A DNA stretch of 64,000 nucleotides from Acidobacteriota bacterium (GTDB taxonomy: Bacteria; Acidobacteriota; Blastocatellia; Pyrinomonadales; Pyrinomonadaceae), in the NCBI GenBank assembly GCA_016713675.1, contig JADJOS010000001.1:434001-498000 (forward strand), written 5' to 3'. The translations under genes and the position numbers were made by a program. The notes under the pieces are model-generated. The model saw only the letters and a list, made by a program, of their open reading frames with translations. It had not been told where the DNA came from and ran no database searches. This document shows positions 9,601 to 16,862 of the stretch, in pieces; position 1 is the stretch's first letter; each line of letters begins with the position of its first letter.

Positions 9601-10317
9601 GACAGTAAAGATCGCTGGCACCATCACAAGCAGCGTCCAGCCGCCCGCGATCGAGCCCGTGTCCTGCGTGGCGTCATCAACCACATACAGCTTCCACTGT
9701 CCGTTTGGGTTTGTCTGGTGAAATACGCTCAGATCGGCCGGTGCGTCGGTCAATGTGTTCGGAGCAGGAAACGGAGCGGGAAACGTGTCGGTGAAAAGAG
9801 TCGGGGTGTTTCCGTAATTCGCCGCCCGAAATGTGCCGGTCGTCAGCGGCAATTCATCCGGCAAAACTGCGGATAAGGCCGCCGTCGAATCAAAGATCAA
9901 CTTTAGGCCGCTAACATCGATACCGGCTCCGGCGTCCGACATCACCATCGCCCGCTGCCCCTGCGGGCCTTCGAGAATGATATCGACATCGTCCGGAAAC
10001 GTATGAGAGAAGTTGTTCAACTGCACACGGACCCGCGTGATCGACGTATTGACGCCGCTGACGGTCGCTTCGGACGGATAGAGCGATGCGGTCGTGTTGT
10101 CATTGATCGTGATCGGCGCAAGATTGCCCGAGATCACGGTCGTCGCTTCGGGAGCGGCGATCTGGTCATCAGTGATCTGCGCCGAGACGGTCGTCGTCCC
10201 GATCAACCTTAACGCGATCGCGGGGAGCGCGACTCCGGCAAGAATGGCAATAACAATGATCCATCGAACCCTGCTCATTACGACCGTCAGCTTCAAACCC
10301 GTCTGTGATCTCGGCAT
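6619..10317 (-). CDS. Giant secreted protein: P domain, CSLREA, two beta-helix regions, C-terminal FG-GAP module
   Basis: Exported protein of 1232 aa. A membrane-spanning signal sequence at about residues 14-38 is followed by a proprotein-convertase P/HomoB beta-sandwich (about 55-230, ending NGQWKLYVVDDATQDTGSIAGGWTLLV). A CSLREA-type motif comes next (CTLREAINAA, about 250). Two right-handed parallel beta-helix stretches rich in Asn/Ser/Gly rungs follow, each closing with a choice-of-anchor-Q-like end (DGADIGAVE; DGSDIGAFE). The last 270 residues are six FG-GAP/VCBS repeats with Ca-binding D-x-D-G-D-x-x-x-D loops. A GGGAG ribosome site precedes the ATG at 10315-10317. Surface adhesion or glycan binding is inferred; no enzyme active site is visible. 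Confidence 0.9.
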   Translation of the reverse strand: MPRSQTGLKLTVVMSRVRWIIVIAILAGVALPAIALRLIGTTTVSAQITDDQIAAPEATTVISGNLAPITINDNTTASLYPSEATVSGVNTSITRVRVQLNNFSHTFPDDVDIILEGPQGQRAMVMSDAGAGIDVSGLKLIFDSTAALSAVLPDELPLTTGTFRAANYGNTPTLFTDTFPAPFPAPNTLTDAPADLSVFHQTNPNGQWKLYVVDDATQDTGSIAGGWTLLVMVPAIFTVNSTNDPGNGVCDGSECTLREAINAAIAAPGNSDQISFDSSFNTPKTIDLLTPLPDITESMAIAGPGANLLTVRRSFNAVTDFRIFTIPIGITTGVAISGMTITGGRDTGPFGGGGIYSQSLLTLANVHVTGNQASNDGGGVLLRFADGLFTRSTFSDNRAGDFGGGIATLIDDRTLRLVSSTISGNVANTGGGIMNNANASSSVNSILEVIGSTIANNTSTGFSPVGGIATTVSPGAGASATTTLRNSIVANNTPINLAKFGSTATVTTNGFNLSDNYNGVFTPLANDITSATPRLAPLALYGGQTPTHALLGGSPAIDAGNSSGASTDQRGRTRPFDLPFAPNVNGTDGADIGAVEMYSFFLVTNAGGVGSNSLRDAVGSSPTNSDILFDPTFFNTPRTITLGGTELVIDRNLNIIAPGANLVTVSGGNQSRVFNINSGSTATLSEMTITGGNGSGGGGGAINVFSPNTTLNLNRSRITGNTVTNGNGGGLLNSDNAVVNISDSTFDNNTSTFNGGAIQNETATLMTIRNTTISGNTANSSSPLGGGGIHQTGTGTLTINNSTITNNTAAGNGGGIRMANGSINVRNTIIAGNIDASGGNAPNIFGTFVSNGFNLIGNSAGGSGFTNGVNSDQVGSAAVVLNPGLASLALNGGQMPTHALLFASPALDKGNSSGATSDQRGLRRPVDLPATNAPNSDGSDIGAFEAQTAPVAQNRAPFDYDGDNKTDISIFRPGPGEWWLSRSSNGSNFATQFGSSSDKIVPADFTGDGKADIAFWRPSNGNWFVLRSEDLTFFAFPFGTNGDVPVPADFDGDLKADAAVFRPSTLTWIIQKSTGGVDFIGFGALNDKPVVADYTGDGKADIAIFRPNGGTSEWWVRRSSDGSVFALQFGASTDRPVPGDFTGDGKADIAFWRPSNGNWFVLRSEDFSFFAFPFGTNGDVPAPGDYDGDGKFDAGVFRPSNFTWFIDRSTAGTLIQTFGIAGDIPTPSAYIP

Positions 10318-10549
10318 AAATCTCCCTTTTTTCGAATCACCTCGCGGCGAAACAACCCACCGCGTTCATCATCCAAAATTGCTCTTTGTCTTTATTGTAT
10401 TGGGATAGTATGTCATTTCGGTAAACAATTCAATAAAAATCGGAGCCGGTCCGAATGCTGAAACGCAAGTATGAACGAGCCTGCCTAGTCGCCACACCGG
10501 GAGCTCGGTCATACTCGCGTTTCTTCCGCTTTCGATCTAAACTTTTATC

Positions 10550-11392
10550 ATGTCAACGAAACTCAACGATCTGCATCTGGCATTTATCGGCTGCGGCGTG
10601 ATGGGCGAATCGATGGTCGCTGGACTGCTGCGGCGTGAACTGGTCGATCCGAAGAACATCGCGGCGAGCCACCCACGCGAGTCACGGCGCTCAGAACTCA
10701 CGGAAAAGTACGGCATCGCCGTGTTTGAGAGCAACGCCGAAGCCGCCAAAACCGTGGTCGGGCAGGCGAATTCGGCGGTCTTGATCTGCGTTAAGCCGCA
10801 GCGGCTTGCTCGCGTCCTCAGCGATCTTACCGGCGTTTTGCATCTTGATCAGCTTGTTCTTTCGATCGTCGCCGGAGCGAGAATTGAGCACCTTGCCGAC
10901 GAACTCGGCACGGCGAAGATCGTTCGCGCAATGCCTAACACGCCTTCGCAGATCGGTGCGGGAATAACGGCGTGGACGTGTACCGACGCTGTCGTCGACG
11001 CTGAACGCGGACATGTTCGCGAAATACTCGCCGCTCTTGGCAAAGAGTTGTTCGTCGAGACCGAAAATATGATCGACATGGCGACATCATTATCGGCAAC
11101 GGGGCCAACATATATCTTTATGGTGATGGAAGCCCTGACCGACGCCGGCGTCCACCTCGGCTTCTCACGCGACATGGCCAAGGAACTCGTTCAGGAAACG
11201 ATGCTAGGTTCGGTAAAATTCGCGATGGAATCGCACAGACATCCGGCGGAGCTTCGCAATATGGTCACTTCGCCCGGCGGCACATCCGCGGAGGCTATCT
11301 ATCAAATGGAGAAAGGTTCGTTGAGGACAGTGCTGTCGAAAGCCGTATATGCCGCTTACAAACGCGCTGTAGATCTCGGGAAAAAGGGTTAA
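10550..11392 (+). CDS. proC: Pyrroline-5-carboxylate reductase
   Basis: Cytoplasmic enzyme reducing 1-pyrroline-5-carboxylate to L-proline with NAD(P)H, the last step of proline synthesis. The 280-aa length is typical. The N-terminal Rossmann motif is LAFIGCGVMGESM (about residues 8-20). AMPNTPSQIGAG (about 125-136) is the family cofactor/substrate signature, and the C-terminal block VTSPGGTSAEAIYQMEKG (about 243-260) is the P5CR PROSITE-type region. The gene is monocistronic, between two giant secreted-protein genes. Its 5' end was duplicated, and a relic lies at 6333-6435. Confidence 0.97.
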   Translation: MSTKLNDLHLAFIGCGVMGESMVAGLLRRELVDPKNIAASHPRESRRSELTEKYGIAVFESNAEAAKTVVGQANSAVLICVKPQRLARVLSDLTGVLHLDQLVLSIVAGARIEHLADELGTAKIVRAMPNTPSQIGAGITAWTCTDAVVDAERGHVREILAALGKELFVETENMIDMATSLSATGPTYIFMVMEALTDAGVHLGFSRDMAKELVQETMLGSVKFAMESHRHPAELRNMVTSPGGTSAEAIYQMEKGSLRTVLSKAVYAAYKRAVDLGKKG

Positions 11393-11494
11393 CTCAGCAT
11401 TGTTTCGGACGCTGTCTCAACCGCATTACTATTGTAAATTGCATGGGTAACTGAGAGAATTTGGTTTCAAGTATATTTGCAAGGGGTTACTGCA

Positions 11495-14383
11495 ATGAAA
11501 CGAACTTCCACAAGACTTATTGTTGTTGATCATCGGGCGATCCTTTTGGCTGTGCTGGCGTTTGCCGCAATAGTCGGCTTCTTGGGCTTTTCCCGGGAAT
11601 CGTCGACCAAGGATGTTGCCACCCAACCAACAGCCCTAGGCCGACTCGCCTATGACCGGACGGATTTCACTACGAGCGGCTTTGGGTACATTGCCATTGC
11701 TTCGTCCAACAGCGATGGAACCGGCACCGTAAACCTTGCGGGTGCAGGCGTTCCGCCAATTTACAACAACAATCCTTCGTGGAACTCGGTCGGCACAAAG
11801 ATCGTTTACGAAACCGACAATGAGATCTGGGTGATGAACTCCGACGGGAGCGGGAAGGTAAATCTCACCAATACACAAACCGGAATCGCGTCCGAACGCG
11901 ATCCGTCGTGGTCCTCGACCGGCAAGATCGCCTACGAACGCAATTCAGAGATCTGGACGATGGATGCGAACGGCATGATGCAAGCACCCTTCCCAGGGAT
12001 CACGCAGCCCCTGCCCGCCGACCCGGCATATTCGCCGGACGGCATCAAACTCGCGTTCCAATCCGGCGGCGATATTTGGATAATAAACACCGACGGCACA
12101 AATGAACGCCGCCTGACGGGCCCCAACTACTATGATTCGGGTCCGGCGTGGTCACCGGACGGCACGAAAATTATCTTCTCCAAAGGCGGCTCCGGCATCT
12201 CGGTCATCAACATTGACGGCACCAGCGAAGTTGCGTTGACCAATGGTATCGGGGACCGTGCCCCTTCGTGGTCAAACGACGGTACAAAAATCGCCTATGT
12301 CAGACGCGGAACCTCGATCAACGGTTTAGACGGCATTTATACGATGGATGCGGTAGGCGGCAATCAGATTCGCACCCTAGCAGACAATCCAACAAGTCCT
12401 GGCCGTACCGAACATAACAATCCGGCTTGGCAACCCGTTGCAGTCCAACCAAATACTGTAATAATTAGCGGCCGTATTAACAGAAATGGCGAAAGCCTCG
12501 CGGGTGTTACTGTCAATCTATCCGGTTCGGCGACAATGGCGGCGACCACGAATGTGTTGGGCGAGTTTAGCTTCGGAAACCTCCCGAGCGGCGGTTCTTA
12601 CACCGTGACGCCGACACTCGCAAACCACATTTTCACTCCGAGTCGAAAGATCTTCAACGGTGTTACTACAAACCGGATCGCAGATTTCGCCGGCGGCCAG
12701 ACGTGCTCTACGCCGGGCTGCAAGGTGAATGGCAAGGTAACGTTCGTTCGCGGCTCGGACATCTTCATTTCGAGCGTTGATGGTACGACCCTGATCAATC
12801 TCACCAATGGGGGCAACGTTAACGAAGACCCTGCATTCTCACCGGACGGCAACAAGGTCGCCTTTATGTCCGATCGAGACGCAACCCGTCAAATCTATCA
12901 GGTAAATACAAACGGAACGAATCTCCAGCGATTGACCAATAATTCAGGTAACAATGAATATCCGGCATATTCACCGGACGGTTCGAAGATAGTGTTTGTA
13001 AGCAATCGCGACGGAAACCCGGAGATCTATACGATGAATGCGGCGGATGGCTCGAATCTGCAGCGGTTGACCAACAATTCGGTTGTGGACAAAGAACCTT
13101 CGTTTTCAATCGATGGCACAAAGGTCGTTTTTGCTAGAGCTTATGAAAGCACGCCACAGGGTAGAACGGCGATCTACACGATGAATGCCGCTGACGGTTC
13201 GAACGCTGTGCAGATCACGTTTCCGTCAACGGCCGCTCCGCTCTCTGATAATAATCCGTCATTTTCGCCGGATGGAACTAAACTGCTGTTTCGGCGGTAC
13301 GATAGTGGGCCATTTCGGTCGGAATTTTTTATCGCAAATGCTGACGGGGCAAATCCGGTTTCCATGGGCTTCAGCGGATTTATTTACAAACCTTCGTTCT
13401 CGCCGGATGGAACACGGGTTATTTACTCGGGTATATCAGGAGTTGGAACTTATAATATCTACTCTTCGCCAATAAGCGGAGGAACCGGAACGTTGATGTT
13501 GTCGAATGGCCATCACGTTGATTGGCAGCCCGTAGCACCTGCGGTCAGAAGGCCACCGTTCGACTTTGACGGCGATGGAAAAGCAGATGTCGCGGTATTC
13601 CGTCCGAGCGAAGGCATGTGGTATATACTTCGCAGTTCTGATTCTGGCTTCAATCAGACACCTTTTGCGTTGGCGGGCGATCTGCCGGTAGCGGCCGATT
13701 TTGACGGTGATTCAAAGACCGACATTGCGATCCATCGGCCGTCAAACGGTGATTTCTGGTCGCTCAGCTCTTTGAACGGCCAGCAGATCAACTACCGTCT
13801 TGGCCAGACCGGTGACATCGCCATGCCGTCCGATATCGACGGTGACGGGCGTTCGGACTATGTGGTTTACCGGCCGTCGAACGGCCATTGGTATCGCGTA
13901 AGCACCGCGACAGGAGTACAGTCCGACATTTGGTTTGGGGCTGCCGGCGATAAACCCGTTATCGTTGATTTTAATGGCGATGGGATCGCCGATCCGGCTA
14001 TTTTCCGTCCATCGGATGGTAATTGGTGGTGGCACAGCAGTGCTGACGGAGTGCAGCGGGCGATTCGCTGGGGCATCGCCGAGGATATCCCTGCTCCGGC
14101 CGATTTCGACGGAGATGGAAAGACGGATCTTGCCGTTTTCCGGCCTTCCACCGGAGTCTGGTACATCGTTAACAGCGGCAACGGATCATTCACCATCTTT
14201 CCTTTTGGATTGTTGGGTGATAAGCCGGTGCCTGCCGATTACGACGGTGACGGCAGAGCCGATGCTGCCGTTTACCGGCCGTCCGATGGCATATGGTACC
14301 TGTTGCGCTCAAGTGCAGGATTTACGGGCGTTCGCTGGGGCATTGCCTCCGATGTTCCCGTGCCGAATGTATTCATTCACTAG
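11495..14383 (+). CDS. Secreted TolB-like beta-propeller protein with FG-GAP module
   Basis: Exported protein of 962 aa. The ATG at 11495 is chosen because AAGGGG lies 8 nt upstream; an in-frame TTG six codons earlier overlaps that site. A signal anchor (about residues 12-30) is followed by a WD40/TolB-like propeller with repeats of the type SPDGtKI.F..... ..Iw.mn.DGt...Lt (about 45-320). A carboxypeptidase-regulatory-like sandwich follows (ISGRINRNGESLAGVTV, about 330-405), a second propeller of the same kind (about 415-690), then six FG-GAP repeats (about 695-962). No catalytic residues were recognised. The module order suggests a surface-exposed binding protein; this is inference. Confidence 0.88.
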   Translation: MKRTSTRLIVVDHRAILLAVLAFAAIVGFLGFSRESSTKDVATQPTALGRLAYDRTDFTTSGFGYIAIASSNSDGTGTVNLAGAGVPPIYNNNPSWNSVGTKIVYETDNEIWVMNSDGSGKVNLTNTQTGIASERDPSWSSTGKIAYERNSEIWTMDANGMMQAPFPGITQPLPADPAYSPDGIKLAFQSGGDIWIINTDGTNERRLTGPNYYDSGPAWSPDGTKIIFSKGGSGISVINIDGTSEVALTNGIGDRAPSWSNDGTKIAYVRRGTSINGLDGIYTMDAVGGNQIRTLADNPTSPGRTEHNNPAWQPVAVQPNTVIISGRINRNGESLAGVTVNLSGSATMAATTNVLGEFSFGNLPSGGSYTVTPTLANHIFTPSRKIFNGVTTNRIADFAGGQTCSTPGCKVNGKVTFVRGSDIFISSVDGTTLINLTNGGNVNEDPAFSPDGNKVAFMSDRDATRQIYQVNTNGTNLQRLTNNSGNNEYPAYSPDGSKIVFVSNRDGNPEIYTMNAADGSNLQRLTNNSVVDKEPSFSIDGTKVVFARAYESTPQGRTAIYTMNAADGSNAVQITFPSTAAPLSDNNPSFSPDGTKLLFRRYDSGPFRSEFFIANADGANPVSMGFSGFIYKPSFSPDGTRVIYSGISGVGTYNIYSSPISGGTGTLMLSNGHHVDWQPVAPAVRRPPFDFDGDGKADVAVFRPSEGMWYILRSSDSGFNQTPFALAGDLPVAADFDGDSKTDIAIHRPSNGDFWSLSSLNGQQINYRLGQTGDIAMPSDIDGDGRSDYVVYRPSNGHWYRVSTATGVQSDIWFGAAGDKPVIVDFNGDGIADPAIFRPSDGNWWWHSSADGVQRAIRWGIAEDIPAPADFDGDGKTDLAVFRPSTGVWYIVNSGNGSFTIFPFGLLGDKPVPADYDGDGRADAAVYRPSDGIWYLLRSSAGFTGVRWGIASDVPVPNVFIH

Positions 14384-14399
14384 AAATTTGAGCAAATAG

Positions 14400-14438
14400 A
14401 AAAGAGGCCGCCCCAAACTTCTTGAGTAGGCCTCTTTT
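14400..14438. terminator. Bidirectional terminator hairpin between convergent genes
   Basis: AAAAGAGGCC at 14400-14409 pairs with GGCCTCTTTT at 14429-14438, a perfect 10-bp stem with a 19-nt loop and A/T runs on both sides. It sits between the plus-strand FG-GAP gene and the minus-strand peptidase gene and can serve both. Confidence 0.75.
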
Positions 14439-14458
14439 CACACGTCAATCTCTCCGTT

Positions 14459-16441
14459 TTACTTCAAATACTTCTCAAACCAATCCAAATTGCTTTGCAT
14501 TGCCGCGAGCTGCATTCGCGGTTCGGTCGGGCCGTGGGGTTGGCGTGGTAAGACGATCATCCGAGTTGGGACGCCCTGAAGTTTTAGAGCGTTGTAGAAT
14601 TCGTAGCCCTGCGATATCGGGACGCGGATGTCGGCGTCACCGTGCTGAATGAGAGTTGGCGTCGTGACGCCTTTCACATTGAACATTGCGGAGTGTTTTG
14701 AGTAGACCTCGGGGATCTCCCATGACTGTCCGCCAAAATAGTCCGGTATGAACGCCGGTATATCTGCGGTTCCATTGAAACTCATCAGGTTCGTCACCGG
14801 TGCTCCTGCCGAAGCAGCCTTGAATCGTTTGGTCTTTGTGACGATCGTCGAGGTCATGTAGCCGCCATAGCTCCAGCCCATAACGCCGAGCTTGTTCGCG
14901 TCGGCAACACCCATTTCGATCACTTTGTCGACGCCTGTCATGATGTCTTCGTAGTCGCCGCCGCCCCAATCTTTCATATTCGAACGCCGAAACTCAGTTC
15001 CGTATCCGGAAGAACCGCGAGGATTCGGCCTCAGTATCGCATATCCGCGAGCGGCAAATGTCGCAAGCGGATAGACGCCGCGGCCGCCGAGATAACTCTG
15101 CTGAAAAACGCCCGCCGGGCCGCCGTGGATGTTAACGATCAACGGAACTTTCGTTCCCATTTTGAAACCAACTGGATAGGTCAACAGGCCCTCGACAGCA
15201 CGGCCATCCTTGCTTTTCCATTTGACGAGTTCCGTTCGACCGGTCGGGATCTTGGTAAATTCGTCGTTAAAACGCGTGATTTGTGTTGGGGTTTGATCGC
15301 CCATTTTGACAACGAAAACCTCGGCCGGTTCGCTCGCACGCTGTTTTACAAAACCCCACGCTGTACCGGTTGAATTGAGGTTTAGGCCGCTTATAACGGC
15401 ATCGTCTGTCTGCTCCTCTGTGATCGTTGCTGAACCGACATTAGCTGAATAGAGCGAGGTGCCGGTTCCCTTCGCCTCGTTAAAATAGACCTTGCTGCCG
15501 TCGGCCGACCAGGCGATGATACCGGGCTGTCCGTCATGAGAGAGCGGCATTACCTTTGCAGGTCCGCCGCCTGCGGGAATTATGCTTACACGGTTGCTCT
15601 GCGCCCAATGGACCGGGCCGTCGCTCGCTGAAAACGCGATCCATTTGCCGTCCGGCGAATAGCTTAGACTACTTTCGGCCGCGGCGGTCGCGACTAGCGG
15701 CGTTATCGCCGCACTCGCGACATCGACGACCGATATATCAGATGTCGGCCAAAAATCTGCCCGAGGATCGCTGACGTGGCTGAAAACGATCTTCGTTCTG
15801 TCAGGCGACCAGTCAAAGCCGTTGACGCTGCGATTGTTGGAGGTCAGTTTCCGCGATTCGCGTTTGCCGTTTGCGTCCTTTGCGACCGGCATTACATAGA
15901 GCCGGGCGAGTTTGATATTCTCATCGACATACCGAAAATCATTTTTTGCCTTGTCATCCTTCTCTTCGTCTTCAGACTTGGCATCGGTCATTGTGAAGGC
16001 GACCATTCGTCCGTCTTGCGACCAGTCAAAATCCGTAACGCCGGATTTTACGTCTGTCATCATCTCAGCCTCGCCGCCGCCCACGCGGAGCAGATAGAGA
16101 TTGCTCTTGTTGTCTTTTCGGGTCGATGTAAACGCGATCCACTTTCCGTCCGGCGACCATTTCGGATTTGTCGAAGACTTGTCGGCAAAGGTGAGTTGCG
16201 TATTCTCTTTTCCATCGGTCGAGGCGAGCCATATCTGCGTCAGGTATTCGCTCTTATCAGCCGTCATCACCTCGCTGACAACCGTGTAAACAACCTTCGA
16301 GCCATCCGGCGAAACACGCGGCACACCCAACGCTTTCACCTTTAACTGCACCTCCGGCGACCAGGCAGTCGTCGGCGTTTGTGCGACAGAACCTATAACA
16401 AAACCTGCGAAAACAAAGAGAACAAGCGCGACATTTCTCAT
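14459..16441 (-). CDS. S9 family (prolyl oligopeptidase/acylaminoacyl-peptidase type) serine peptidase, exported
   Basis: Peptidase of 660 aa with a signal peptide (about residues 1-20, ending GSVAQ), a WD40-like beta-propeller (about 30-400, SPDGKWIAF... repeats) and a C-terminal alpha/beta-hydrolase domain. The nucleophile elbow is GWSYGGYM with Ser near 524. HGDADIRVP carries the catalytic Asp (about 604) and PRQPHG the His (about 636). The family cleaves short peptides, often at or near the N-terminus; periplasmic location is inferred from the signal peptide. It is the last gene of the sigma-kinase-SRA-S9 run and starts 1 bp after the preceding gene, with a GGAGA ribosome site inside that gene's end. 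Confidence 0.93.
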   Translation of the reverse strand: MRNVALVLFVFAGFVIGSVAQTPTTAWSPEVQLKVKALGVPRVSPDGSKVVYTVVSEVMTADKSEYLTQIWLASTDGKENTQLTFADKSSTNPKWSPDGKWIAFTSTRKDNKSNLYLLRVGGGEAEMMTDVKSGVTDFDWSQDGRMVAFTMTDAKSEDEEKDDKAKNDFRYVDENIKLARLYVMPVAKDANGKRESRKLTSNNRSVNGFDWSPDRTKIVFSHVSDPRADFWPTSDISVVDVASAAITPLVATAAAESSLSYSPDGKWIAFSASDGPVHWAQSNRVSIIPAGGGPAKVMPLSHDGQPGIIAWSADGSKVYFNEAKGTGTSLYSANVGSATITEEQTDDAVISGLNLNSTGTAWGFVKQRASEPAEVFVVKMGDQTPTQITRFNDEFTKIPTGRTELVKWKSKDGRAVEGLLTYPVGFKMGTKVPLIVNIHGGPAGVFQQSYLGGRGVYPLATFAARGYAILRPNPRGSSGYGTEFRRSNMKDWGGGDYEDIMTGVDKVIEMGVADANKLGVMGWSYGGYMTSTIVTKTKRFKAASAGAPVTNLMSFNGTADIPAFIPDYFGGQSWEIPEVYSKHSAMFNVKGVTTPTLIQHGDADIRVPISQGYEFYNALKLQGVPTRMIVLPRQPHGPTEPRMQLAAMQSNLDWFEKYLK

Positions 16442-16442
16442 T

Positions 16443-16856
16443 TCAACAATCTCCGTAGACCTTTTCTAAAGTAAATTTCCACACCATTCTACTCTGACCT
16501 TCATCGAAAATGTAACTGCCATTCGTAATTCGCCAATGACCGAGAAACTCCCAACGGCCTGGGGCAAGTTTGTTGAACAGCGGAACCGCGATCTCCGAAT
16601 CGACTGCATCGAGCAACGCGCGATTTGCCGGATCGAGCTTTTGATCGCCGCGTCGTCCCGAGCCTGTGTAGTGAATAATGTCCGTTGAGTCGCCGTGAAA
16701 ATCCGGATAGCACGGATTGATCCTGCCGAAATCGGTGAGCAGCGATATCAGCCGCCCGTTTCGCTGGTAAATACCGTTGCGAACGCGATGAGTTTCGCTG
16801 ACCTGATCCCACGAATAGATCGACCCCGGTTCGTACTCTTCGACGTTGCTGGTCAT
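16443..16856 (-). CDS. Stand-alone SRA/PUA-like domain protein (ScoMcrA-type), 137 aa
   Basis: Small cytoplasmic protein. The block IIHYTGSGRRGDQKLDPANRALLDA (about residues 54-78), then VPLFNK and RWEFLGHW, is the pattern of SRA-like modified-base reader domains of McrA-type restriction enzymes (ytG.g..GDQ....N..L). Those domains normally precede an HNH nuclease; none is present here, and the protein ends after the domain. The N-terminal GSIYSWDQVSETHRVRNGIYQ resembles the usual domain lead-in. It lies between the kinase gene (6 bp) and the S9 peptidase gene (1 bp), so it is co-transcribed with them. Domain call is by eye; role unknown. Confidence 0.6.
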   Translation of the reverse strand: MTSNVEEYEPGSIYSWDQVSETHRVRNGIYQRNGRLISLLTDFGRINPCYPDFHGDSTDIIHYTGSGRRGDQKLDPANRALLDAVDSEIAVPLFNKLAPGRWEFLGHWRITNGSYIFDEGQSRMVWKFTLEKVYGDC

Positions 16857-16862
16857 TTTGAA

